Shown one piece after another: positions 1-6,174 of a stretch of DNA of 8,640 nucleotides. This DNA comes from an uncultured Ignavibacteria bacterium. GTDB lineage: Bacteria; Bacteroidota; Ignavibacteria; Tepidaquicellales; Tepidaquicellaceae. The stretch spans positions 1 to 8,640 of the forward strand of contig CALJIG010000141.1 in NCBI GenBank assembly GCA_937974175.1, read 5' to 3'. Each line of letters opens with the position of its first letter. Position 1 is the stretch's first letter. The notes beneath the pieces are model-generated. The model was not told the DNA's origin, ran no database searches, and worked only from the letters and a program-made list of their open reading frames with translations. The position numbers were made by a program, and so were the translations under genes.

Positions 1-119
1 TAATAAAAAAAAAATTTTATTGGTAAGAATTTTCTAAGGGAAAAATTAACAAATTGTAATACTTTTCACTATTCGTTAACTTCGTAAAATACGTAACCAA
101 AATAACTACCCCTAAGACT
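1..119. other. AT-rich upstream region of the sigma-54 activator gene
   Basis: This is a very AT-rich leader with A-runs near its left edge. I see no tRNA, no strong hairpin and no clear Bacteroidota-type or sigma-54 promoter. The few bases before the ATG (cccctaagact) contain no real Shine-Dalgarno sequence, which is common in this group. The promoter of the downstream regulator gene presumably lies here or to the left of the window. Confidence 0.4.
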
Positions 120-1427
120 ATGGCTAAAATTTTAATTGTTGATGACGACAATGTAACTTTAAGTATTTTAAAACAGGTATTGTACAAAGCTAACCACGAT
201 GTTACTACTGCAATCGACGGAGAGGAAGCAATTCAATACGTAAAGAATACGGTGTATGATATAATAGTTACCGACTTTAACATGCCGGGCATGAACGGCA
301 TTGAGCTTACCAAAGAAATTCTTAAAATAAATCCGCAGGCTGTAATAATTTTAATAACAGCATACATATCCGTAAAAGCAGCACTCGAATCAATAAAGCT
401 TGGCGCATTCGATTACCTTACAAAACCTGTCGACAAAGAAGAATTATTATTAAGCATTGAAAGAGGACTTGAACGATTAAAGCTTCTTGAAGAGAATTCA
501 CAGTTAAAGAAAAGCGCGAAATCATCACCTCCGAAAGTTGAATTCAAATTTGAAACAAAGAGTGAAGAAGTTAAAAAAATCCTGACTGAAGCTGCCGATG
601 TTGCGCAGTCAGATTCAACTGTTTTAATAACCGGTTCAAACGGAACAGGTAAAGAAGTACTGGCAGAGTTTATCCACAAGAACAGCAAAAGAAGTAAAAA
701 TACATTTGTTGTTGTAAACTGTGCCGCTATTCCGGAACAGCTTCTTGAATCTGAATTGTTCGGACATTCAAAAGGTTCATTCACAGGGGCAATAAGAGAC
801 CATAAAGGATATTTTGAAATTGCAAACAACGGTACAATTTTCCTTGATGAAATCGGCGACCTTGACACTCCCCTCCAGGTAAAATTACTACGAGTTTTGC
901 AGACTAAAATGTTCTCACGAGTTGGTGACCCGAAACCCGTCAGCACAAATGTAAGAATACTTGCCGCTACAAACAGAAATCTGAAAGAGATGATTAAGGA
1001 AGGCAAATTCAGAGAAGATCTTTATTACAGAATAAATGTATTTGAGTATCATCTGCCTGATTTGAAAGACAGACCTTCCGATATTATTTTCTACTTTGAA
1101 AAATTTATGAAAGAGTATGCAAGAGAAAACGGGAAAAAGATAAAAGAAATATCTGATGAAGTAAAAAACCTATTATTTCAATATCCGTGGCCTGGTAATA
1201 TCAGAGAGTTAAAAAATATAGCTGAACGCGCCTCAGTGCTTTGCAAAAACGGTATAATCTCAAGTGATTTATTACCCGACAGAATAAAAATTGATGGTGA
1301 TTTAGCTGCTAAAGAACCTGTATTGATCGATGAAGAAGTTTCTTCTGATTATGAGATAAGCAAGAATGAGCTTTTGAAGGAATTTGAAAGAGACTATATT
1401 AAAAAACATCTCAAAAAAAGAGTATAA
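120..1427 (+). CDS. NtrC-family sigma-54-dependent response regulator lacking the C-terminal HTH
   Basis: This is a cytoplasmic two-component regulator that should use ATP hydrolysis to open sigma-54 RNA polymerase promoters. Residues 1-120 form a receiver domain with acidic pocket D8/D9, phospho-acceptor D52 (TDFNMPG), T80 and K102 (TKP). Residues about 141-385 form an AAA+ domain with Walker A GSNGTGKE (172-179), sigma-54 contact loop GSFTGA (219-224, usually GAFTGA), Walker B TIFLDE (239-244), FRED around R298 and sensor II WPGNIREL (357-364). At 435 residues it is shorter than the usual 450-480. The C-terminus has the first helix that normally opens the Fis-type domain (EFERDYIKKHLKK) and then stops, so no helix-turn-helix remains. 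A terminator hairpin starts 6 nt after the stop, and the other frames there do not encode the missing part. The domain calls are secure. The target genes are unknown, and no partner kinase is in the window. Confidence 0.95.
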   Translation: MAKILIVDDDNVTLSILKQVLYKANHDVTTAIDGEEAIQYVKNTVYDIIVTDFNMPGMNGIELTKEILKINPQAVIILITAYISVKAALESIKLGAFDYLTKPVDKEELLLSIERGLERLKLLEENSQLKKSAKSSPPKVEFKFETKSEEVKKILTEAADVAQSDSTVLITGSNGTGKEVLAEFIHKNSKRSKNTFVVVNCAAIPEQLLESELFGHSKGSFTGAIRDHKGYFEIANNGTIFLDEIGDLDTPLQVKLLRVLQTKMFSRVGDPKPVSTNVRILAATNRNLKEMIKEGKFREDLYYRINVFEYHLPDLKDRPSDIIFYFEKFMKEYARENGKKIKEISDEVKNLLFQYPWPGNIRELKNIAERASVLCKNGIISSDLLPDRIKIDGDLAAKEPVLIDEEVSSDYEISKNELLKEFERDYIKKHLKKRV

Positions 1428-1432
1428 AAAAA

Positions 1433-1458
1433 TAGCTCCGGCATTGGGACCGGAGCTA
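1433..1458. terminator. Bidirectional intrinsic terminator between convergent genes
   Basis: A perfect 9-bp GC-rich stem (TAGCTCCGG at 1433-1441 and CCGGAGCTA at 1450-1458) encloses an 8-nt loop. Read on the minus strand, it is followed by seven consecutive T residues, a textbook intrinsic terminator for the tiny minus-strand genes that end at 1483. Read on the plus strand, it follows the regulator stop codon within 6 nt and leads into AAAATTTTAT, a weaker tract. It probably ends both transcripts. Confidence 0.85.
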
Positions 1459-1482
1459 AAATTTTATATCTTCGGATTTTTA

Positions 1483-1593
1483 TCAAGCGATAAAACCTAC
1501 TAAAATTGTAAGCAGCAAAATACCGATACCGGCAAAGCTTACATATTCAAATTTTGTGTAACCTACTTTTTTAATGCTTTTTAGAGTTTTCAT
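1483..1593 (-). CDS. 36-residue single-pass membrane protein, paralogue A
   Basis: I do not recognise a named family. The frame runs from an ATG at 1593 to a TGA at 1483. It encodes a lysine-rich N-terminus (MKTLKSIKKVGYTKFEY) followed by about 19 hydrophobic residues (VSFAGIGILLLTILVGFIA) that reach the C-terminus. This predicts one membrane helix with the N-terminus in the cytoplasm. It is about 58% identical (21 of 36, without gaps) to the protein at 1637-1747, with identical length and ending (GFIA), and most differences are conservative. That pattern is hard to explain unless both are translated. The gap to the upstream paralogue is only 43 bp and holds no evident promoter, so the two are probably cotranscribed. 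A T-tailed hairpin follows at 1433-1458. No clear Shine-Dalgarno sequence is visible. Function is unknown; a small complex subunit, stress peptide or type I toxin are all possible. Confidence 0.8.
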   Translation of the reverse strand: MKTLKSIKKVGYTKFEYVSFAGIGILLLTILVGFIA

Positions 1594-1636
1594 AAGGGTT
1601 TATGTTTTTAAATTAATAATGTGAGTTATTTTTTAA

Positions 1637-1747
1637 TTATGCTATAAAGCCAATAACTATTGTTAATAACAGTACGGCAATACTCGTAAAACCAATGTAT
1701 TCAAAATTTGTAAAGCCAATTTTGTAAATCTTTTCTTTTGTTTTCAT
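1637..1747 (-). CDS. 36-residue single-pass membrane protein, paralogue B
   Basis: This is the upstream member of the tandem pair, from an ATG at 1747 to a TAA at 1637. It has the same build as paralogue A: a basic N-terminal segment (MKTKEKIYKIGFTNFEYIG), then a hydrophobic helix ending LLLTIVIGFIA. Positions shared by both copies include MKT, the G-aromatic-T motif, FEY, LLLTI and GFIA. A weak purine stretch (AAAGA) lies about 10 nt before the start. A near-consensus sigma-54 promoter at 1801-1816 would start transcription near 1790, leaving a leader of about 43 nt, so this looks like the first gene of a two-gene sigma-54 operon. No family is recognised. The coding call rests on paralogue conservation, start and stop context, promoter spacing and the shared terminator. 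The membrane topology is inferred from charge distribution. Confidence 0.82.
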   Translation of the reverse strand: MKTKEKIYKIGFTNFEYIGFTSIAVLLLTIVIGFIA

Positions 1748-1800
1748 AATTTGTAATCTTTACTATATTTTAAAAATAAATTCTAATTACTATACACTAG

Positions 1801-1816
1801 TGCATTTATTGTGCCA
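1801..1816 (-). promoter_or_regulatory. Candidate sigma-54 (-24/-12) promoter for the 36-residue gene pair
   Basis: On the minus strand this reads TGGCACAATAAATGCA, against the consensus TGGCACG-N4-TTGCW. The -24 hexamer TGGCAC is perfect, the GG-to-GC spacing is exactly ten bases, and TGCA retains the invariant GC of the -12 element. Only two consensus positions differ. The predicted start point is near 1790, about 43 nt before the ATG at 1747. The nearby sigma-54 activator gene makes the call more plausible, but it is a pattern match by eye. Confidence 0.7.
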
Positions 1817-1839
1817 AAATATTTATGCAAAACGGTAAA

Positions 1840-1892
1840 TTGTCGCAGTGCTGACTTTGCAGACAATGCAATGACAACTAAGTCGTTGCATT
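1840..1892. repeat. Inverted-repeat cluster upstream of the sigma-54 promoter
   Basis: A near-perfect inverted repeat has 11-base arms at 1865-1875 (AATGCAATGAC) and 1882-1892 (GTCGTTGCATT), with one mismatch (a G-U pair in plus-strand RNA) and a 6-base spacer. Just beside it, TTGTCGCA at 1840-1847 and TGCAGACAA at 1858-1866 form a second, looser inverted pair built from a similar GTC...TGCA half-site. The cluster covers about -50 to -102 relative to the predicted sigma-54 start, where activator sites commonly lie. No T-tract follows on either strand beyond TTTT, so a terminator is less likely. It could be an upstream activator sequence, but no binding protein can be named. Confidence 0.45.
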
Positions 1893-2013
1893 TTCCCATT
1901 GAAAAAGAATGAAGAATTTCAGAGAGGTAATTTTTTACAAATAATGAGGTTTCATACGCTCAAAAAGCAAAGAATTAAGATAATATTCTAAACAGAACAT
2001 AAACTATTAATAA

Positions 2014-2130
2014 TTAAACAATTAATATGATTATTATTGCCCAAAGAAGGAAAAAAATGCCTGTGAATGCGCCGTTTACGTATTCATTTTGAGGAGGATT
2101 TGATGAAGTTACAGTTCTTCGGATTATCAT
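2014..2130 (-). CDS. 38-residue single-pass membrane protein with strong RBS
   Basis: The frame runs from an ATG at 2130 to a TAA at 2014. An AAAGGA Shine-Dalgarno sequence ends about 8 nt before the ATG, unusually good for this window, and an in-frame TAA directly precedes the ATG, which fixes the start. The protein has a short polar N-terminus (MIIRRTVTSSNPPQNEYVNG) and then a strongly hydrophobic helix with FFLLWAIIIILIV at the C-terminus. The EYV-x(2)-A/F-x(2)-GI stretch at the start of the helix recalls FEYVSFAGI of the 36-residue pair, but the N-termini differ and homology is uncertain. It lies on the same strand, 266 bp upstream of the pair, and the sigma-54 promoter lies between them, so it is probably a separate transcript. 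Function is unknown. The coding call depends on RBS, composition and context. Confidence 0.6.
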   Translation of the reverse strand: MIIRRTVTSSNPPQNEYVNGAFTGIFFLLWAIIIILIV

Positions 2131-2238
2131 TTAGTAGTCCTTTCATTTGATTTCTAACTTTATATAAAACACTTTTAATGCCGTGAATTTCACCGGAAAC
2201 ATTCCCCGAATTTCTTAGTTTAAACAAAAAAGAATACT
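2131..2238. other. Divergent intergenic region with likely promoters for both sides
   Basis: This separates the 38-residue minus-strand gene from the plus-strand FW-domain gene, so both promoters should lie here. TAACTTTA with the adjacent TATATAAAA (about 2155-2168) resembles a Bacteroidota-type -7 element on the plus strand, but I cannot pair it with a good -33 box. The pair CCGG...CCCCG and TTCACCGG are short GC-containing patches with no clear symmetry. No sigma-54 element with correct spacing is present on either strand. Confidence 0.3.
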
Positions 2239-2664
2239 ATGAAAAAAATTTGTTTACTATCATTATTTTTGCTTTTTATATTTGTTCTTAATGCTCACTC
2301 CCAGGAAAAACCTGCCCGTGAATATGCAGAGTTCACTTCGCAAAAAGTGGAGACGAATATGCAGGCAGGAAAAACATATTCGGTAAGTATTACATTTAAA
2401 AATACAGGAGGTAAAACCTGGGAAAAAGGAAAGTACTGGATCATTTATTCTGACCCGAGAATGAATGCAAGAAATAATAACGTCTGGGGAATTGACTCTG
2501 TAGCTGTAAAGAAGAATGTAAAGAAAGGCAGCAAGTATGAATTTAATTTTAAAGTAACTGCGCCGCAGGAGCCCGGTATTTATTTTTTCAGCTGGATGCT
2601 ATGCGGACGTTACGGAACGTTCGGTACAGGCTCTGAGATGCAGCAGATAACCATCTCACAATAA
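2239..2664 (+). CDS. Secreted FW (NBR1-like Ig, four-tryptophan) domain protein
   Basis: This 141-residue exported protein starts with a classic Sec signal peptide (residues 1 to about 21, KK followed by a leucine/phenylalanine-rich core and cleavage near AHS-QE). The mature part is essentially a single beta-sandwich of the FW domain type first described in NBR1. It has the NTGGKTW motif (55-61), four tryptophans (W61, W67, W83, W119), the TAPQEPGIYFFSWM segment (107-120) and the closing FGTG (128-131). In NBR1 and bacterial relatives this fold mediates protein or ligand contacts and has no catalytic role, so a binding function outside the cytoplasm is inferred. It has no lipobox and no T9SS sorting signal, so periplasm is the likely location. 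The next gene begins 51 bp later on the same strand and may be cotranscribed. The domain call is good; the biological role is unknown. Confidence 0.82.
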   Translation: MKKICLLSLFLLFIFVLNAHSQEKPAREYAEFTSQKVETNMQAGKTYSVSITFKNTGGKTWEKGKYWIIYSDPRMNARNNNVWGIDSVAVKKNVKKGSKYEFNFKVTAPQEPGIYFFSWMLCGRYGTFGTGSEMQQITISQ

Positions 2665-2677
2665 TTGTCACAGTTCG

Positions 2678-2716
2678 TATAAAGTGTTTGTCTAAGATTT
2701 AAACAAACACTTTATA
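2678..2716 (+). promoter_or_regulatory. 14-bp stem-loop abutting the start codon of the NTF2-like gene
   Basis: A perfect inverted repeat (TATAAAGTGTTTGT at 2678-2691, ACAAACACTTTATA at 2703-2716) has an 11-nt loop. The last base of the right arm is the A of the ATG. In mRNA the stem would bury the entire ribosome-docking region of the downstream gene. It could instead act as an attenuator or terminator for the preceding gene, although there is no real T-tract, or the symmetric DNA could be a repressor operator. Confidence 0.65.
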
Positions 2717-3198
2717 TGAAATCTTTACTTTTACTTCCCCTCTTATTACTCATTTCACAAATTTCTTTTTCTACTCCAAAATTTTCTGCTAAAACTTTCC
2801 GTGATGCCGGTGATGAATTAAAGCAGGCCGATATAGATTTTTCTAATCTTTCAAAAGAGAAAGGTATGAACTTTGCTTTTCTTGAATACGTCGCCGATGA
2901 TGGAGTTCTGCTAAGGCCATTTACTTATCCGATAGTCGGTAAAGAAAATATATCAAAGGAAATGCTTAGCAATGATGATAAAAATTTGCAGCTTACATGG
3001 TCTCCGCTTTATGGAGATGTCGCTTCCTCTGGAGAGATGGGATATACCTACGGAACTTACGAAATGAAGATTAAAAAAGATGACGGCTCGGAAGATATCC
3101 GCAAAGGAACATACGTTTCCATCTGGAAAAAAGACAAGGCCGGCAAATGGAAATTTGTGCTGGATACGGGTAATCCGGGTCTTGAGCCCAAACAATAA
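2716..3198 (+). CDS. Secreted DUF4440 / NTF2-like (SnoaL-type) protein
   Basis: This 160-residue protein has a leucine-rich Sec signal peptide (residues 1 to about 19). A cone-shaped NTF2-like domain follows, of the kind annotated DUF4440 or ketosteroid isomerase-like. Typical features are the N-terminal helix ending in EKGMNFAFLEYVADDGVLLRP (written in parts: EKGMNFAF at 48-55, ADDGVLLRP at 60-68), IVGKENI (73-79), the TWSP strand (94-97), the GYTYGTYE hairpin (109-116) and the final GTYVSIWKKD...GKWKFVLDTG strands (131-152). Members of this superfamily bind small molecules or act as isomerase-like enzymes, but most secreted DUF4440 proteins have no known reaction, and I see no diagnostic catalytic pair. 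The start is fixed by the signal peptide, although it sits at the edge of a long hairpin. The gene ends only 12 bp from the convergent propeller gene, with no strong terminator between. Confidence 0.85.
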   Translation: MKSLLLLPLLLLISQISFSTPKFSAKTFRDAGDELKQADIDFSNLSKEKGMNFAFLEYVADDGVLLRPFTYPIVGKENISKEMLSNDDKNLQLTWSPLYGDVASSGEMGYTYGTYEMKIKKDDGSEDIRKGTYVSIWKKDKAGKWKFVLDTGNPGLEPKQ

Positions 3199-3210
3199 AA
3201 TATAATTTAC

Positions 3211-6174
3211 TTAATCCTTCTCTTTAGAATATCCTTTTGAATTAGGAGAAGGGTTTCCGTTGTTTCTTTTGCTCTCTTTTATTTCAAACTCTTTTGTTTC
3301 TTTTGTACCGTTAGCCTCAAGCTCAACTTTATATTTTCCCGGAGTAAGAAAATATTTTTTCGAATCGGCTAATTTTATTTTTATTTTTTTATCGCTCTTA
3401 TACTTATCAGTTATAAAATCAAAAAATGATTTTGCCAAAGCAGTATCAATTGATAAATCATATTCAATATAGTTTATCCCTACTGAATATGAACCAACAA
3501 GCTGATTTACAATTTTATCATCAAATGAAATTACAAGATTGTATTGACCTGAATTTTTACTATAAAATGTAAACTCAACTTTTGGAATATTAGGCTCATC
3601 AAATTCATCACGCTTCATTCCCCAATATTTATTGTAAGTCACACTCTCCGGCTCATAAAAAACTAAATCCTTATTAAGATTTTCTGAATTTAATTTTTCT
3701 ATATCGGATAAATTTGTTTTATACAGCGAACGTCCGTGAGTGCCGACTATCAAGTCATGCTCTCTTGGCTGAATAACTAAATCATGTACCGGAACATTCG
3801 GTAAACCCTTGCTTAGTGAATTGAAAGTTTTCCCTGCATCAAGCGAGCAATACACTCCGCCGTCAGTCCCGACAAATAATATATTTTTGTTTTCCGTGTC
3901 TTCAATAATAACATTTACAGGTTCCATTGGCAGATCTTTTCCGATTCTCTCCCATGTCTTTCCATAATTATCCGATACGTAAACAATGGATTCCATATTG
4001 TCCCACCTGTAAGCATTCAAAGAAATGTAAACCCGGGATGTTTCGAACTTTGATGCTCTTATCCTTGAGATATATAAATTCTGAGGAAGGTCATTTGATA
4101 TTTTCTCCCATGCATTTCCGCCGTCTTTTGAAACGTAAGCTGCTCCGTCATCACTGCCGATGTATATCAATCCGAATTTCAAAACTGATTCATCGATAGT
4201 TGTCAGAGTACCGAAAGGTACATCGCCAACTTTACCTCCGTTAGTTAAATCTCCTGAAATAGTTTCCCACGTATCTCCCCTGTTCATTGAACGATGTAAT
4301 TTATTTGAACCCATATATAAAATATCCTGATTGTGCGGAGAGAGTTTTATCGGAGTCTGCCAGTTAAATCTATAAGGCCGCTCGCCAAGCTTATGCTGTG
4401 GAGCAATTTGTTTATAATCATTCTTGCTTCTGTCTATTCTGAAATAATTTCCAAACTGATAGCCTGTGTAAACTATGTCTTTATTTCTGCTGTCAATCTG
4501 CATCTGCATTCCGTCACCGCCCATTATGCTTTTGTACGGATATTCACCTGACTGCTGCCAGTAATTACTATAGTTATAATCCGATGGTCCTACCCAGCCG
4601 CCGTTATCCTGCAAGCCACCGTAAACATTATAAGGCTTTTCATTATCAACATTGATTGAATAAAACTGCCCCACTGCCGGAGCATTAAGCTTCTGCCATG
4701 TCTTTCCGTCATCATAGGACATATTCAGTCCCCCATCATTACCATTTATCAGATGCCCGTCACGGTTTGGGTCACTCCACATATAGTGGTGGTCAGCGTG
4801 AACATTATCTTCATTGATAGATTTAAATGTAACTCCGCCGTCAGAAGATTTTATTGCAATCACTCCCAATAGATAAATTTTATTTTCATCATTGGGTGAG
4901 ACGGAAATCCTTGAGAAATAATATCCGTATGTGCTGAAGATGCCTTCAAGATCTATTGAGTGAGTTTTCTTCCAAGTTACTCCGCCGTTATCCGAGCGGT
5001 AAACTTCTGCTCCTATTACATCGGCATTTGTTAAAAGCGTATTTGCATCTTCAAGATACTCTACAATTGAATTTGGTTTTATCGTTTTATTTGAAACCAT
5101 TTCAAAAACTTTTTCTGCAGTGTATTCTTCGGGGAAGCCATTATCTTCAAGAAACTCCTTCATCTTTGAAGTATCAATCCTCATAAATTCGTCTTCTGAA
5201 ATTTTCCTCAAGCCGTCTTTCGTAAGTCTATCTTCTTCATCTTCATCTTTTTTATTGCGGGGTGACTGGTTATCAACACATGCATAAATTATCTGAGGAT
5301 TTTTCGGATAGATGGCAAGGCCTATTCGCCCTGTTTCTTTACCTGTAAGAAATCCTGATGACGGAGTTGTAATAAGGCTCCATGTATTGCCGCCGTCATT
5401 ACTTTTAAAAATTCCGGATGTTGCGCCTGCTTCTTCAAAATTCCAAGCTCTCCTTGTGCGGTACCACATCGAAGCATAAACATTATTAGAGTTTTGCGGG
5501 TCGATTACCAAATCTATGCCGCCTGTATTATCATCAATCTTCAACGTATGTTTCCATGTTTGCCCTGCGTCTTCACTTATATATATTCCTCTTTCAGGAT
5601 TTGATGAATATAAGTGACCAAGCGCAGCGACAAAAATTTTATTTGGATTTTTTGCATCAACGGTTATTCTTCCTATGTGCTGAGTTTCTTCCAGACCTAT
5701 ATTGCTCCATGATTTTCCATCGTCAGTTGATTTATATATACCGGTACCTGAGTATGAAGAGCGGCTCGAATTATTTTCGCCTGTTCCTACGAATATAATA
5801 TTATTTGTCCAGTCAACTGCAATATCCCCTATGGTAATCACAGCTTCATTATCAAAAAGCGGAGTAAATGACATTCCGTTATTAACCGTTTTCCACAATC
5901 CTCCGGAAGCGTAAGCCACGTAAAAAATAGTCGGGTCAGCCGGAGAGACTTCAACATCAACTACGCGTCCGCTCATTATAGAAGGACCGATGTTTGTAAA
6001 CTCAATATTTTTTAAAATAGAGTTCTCCTGCATCTGCTTTTTATAGCTGAATGTCTCTAACCGTTCTTTAGCTGAAGTAGGATTTACCGGACTTTTCTCT
6101 TGGGAATAAACCGGATTAAACAAGGGGCTGACTGATAAAATTATCAGGAGTAAAAGAGGTATAGTTTTTTGCAT
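3211..6174 (-). CDS. Large secreted Asp-box (BNR/sortilin-like) beta-propeller protein
   Basis: This 987-residue exported protein has a Sec signal peptide (1 to about 24, ending VYS-QE). Residues about 57-820 carry at least ten Asp-box motifs (S-x-D-x-G-x-x-W/F), including STDDGKSW (149), SEDAGQTW (200), SNDGGNTW (258), SDNGGVTW (394), SSDGGVTF (443), SYDDGKTW (486), SKDGGNAW (682), SDNYGKTW (734) and SLDAGKTF (777). This implies a double or ten-bladed propeller like the VPS10/sortilin and glycosyl hydrolase BNR-like proteins common in Bacteroidota. A charged helical insert (about 305-388) interrupts the propeller; I recall a similar insert in relatives. Residues about 835-967 look like a beta-sandwich, followed by a hydrophilic tail. 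No sialidase active site (arginine triad) is apparent, so an enzymatic label should be avoided. No T9SS C-terminal domain is visible, so periplasm or another route is likely. It diverges from the protease gene at 6299. Confidence 0.88.
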   Translation of the reverse strand: MQKTIPLLLLIILSVSPLFNPVYSQEKSPVNPTSAKERLETFSYKKQMQENSILKNIEFTNIGPSIMSGRVVDVEVSPADPTIFYVAYASGGLWKTVNNGMSFTPLFDNEAVITIGDIAVDWTNNIIFVGTGENNSSRSSYSGTGIYKSTDDGKSWSNIGLEETQHIGRITVDAKNPNKIFVAALGHLYSSNPERGIYISEDAGQTWKHTLKIDDNTGGIDLVIDPQNSNNVYASMWYRTRRAWNFEEAGATSGIFKSNDGGNTWSLITTPSSGFLTGKETGRIGLAIYPKNPQIIYACVDNQSPRNKKDEDEEDRLTKDGLRKISEDEFMRIDTSKMKEFLEDNGFPEEYTAEKVFEMVSNKTIKPNSIVEYLEDANTLLTNADVIGAEVYRSDNGGVTWKKTHSIDLEGIFSTYGYYFSRISVSPNDENKIYLLGVIAIKSSDGGVTFKSINEDNVHADHHYMWSDPNRDGHLINGNDGGLNMSYDDGKTWQKLNAPAVGQFYSINVDNEKPYNVYGGLQDNGGWVGPSDYNYSNYWQQSGEYPYKSIMGGDGMQMQIDSRNKDIVYTGYQFGNYFRIDRSKNDYKQIAPQHKLGERPYRFNWQTPIKLSPHNQDILYMGSNKLHRSMNRGDTWETISGDLTNGGKVGDVPFGTLTTIDESVLKFGLIYIGSDDGAAYVSKDGGNAWEKISNDLPQNLYISRIRASKFETSRVYISLNAYRWDNMESIVYVSDNYGKTWERIGKDLPMEPVNVIIEDTENKNILFVGTDGGVYCSLDAGKTFNSLSKGLPNVPVHDLVIQPREHDLIVGTHGRSLYKTNLSDIEKLNSENLNKDLVFYEPESVTYNKYWGMKRDEFDEPNIPKVEFTFYSKNSGQYNLVISFDDKIVNQLVGSYSVGINYIEYDLSIDTALAKSFFDFITDKYKSDKKIKIKLADSKKYFLTPGKYKVELEANGTKETKEFEIKESKRNNGNPSPNSKGYSKEKD

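Larger units (their letters stand above)
1748..2013. other. Gap between the tiny membrane-protein genes
   Basis: This 266-bp stretch contains the candidate sigma-54 promoter and the inverted-repeat cluster described separately. The remainder, about 1893-2013, is AT-rich, and I see no convincing gene or RNA in it. The longest plus-strand frame with an ATG there (1909-1944) encodes only 11 residues and has no support. Confidence 0.5.

Noticed and set aside
305..388. Not a separate feature: an accidental domain insertion in the large propeller (protein residues 305-388, genomic about 5010-5262)
   Set aside because: The charged helical insert looked foreign, but I recall a similar segment at this place in related Bacteroidota propeller proteins, so it is likely a family trait. 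The start and end given here are protein residues.
413..1006. Long open frame on the minus strand inside the regulator gene
   Set aside because: It lies wholly antisense to well-conserved receiver and AAA+ coding sequence, its product resembles no family, and its composition is that of a shadow frame.
1428..1500. Frameshift explanation for the missing helix-turn-helix
   Set aside because: I read the other two plus frames past 1427. They run straight through the terminator hairpin and encode nothing like a Fis-type helix-turn-helix, so a simple sequencing or one-base frameshift does not restore it.
1909..1944. 11-residue plus-strand frame starting MKNFREV
   Set aside because: It is very short, with no ribosome binding site, no paralogue and no hydrophobic or other recognisable feature.
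3216..3252. Possible terminator hairpin (CCTTCTC / GAGAAGG) between the NTF2-like and propeller genes
   Set aside because: The stem is only 7 bp with a 23-nt loop, lies inside the coding end of the minus-strand gene and has no T-tract.
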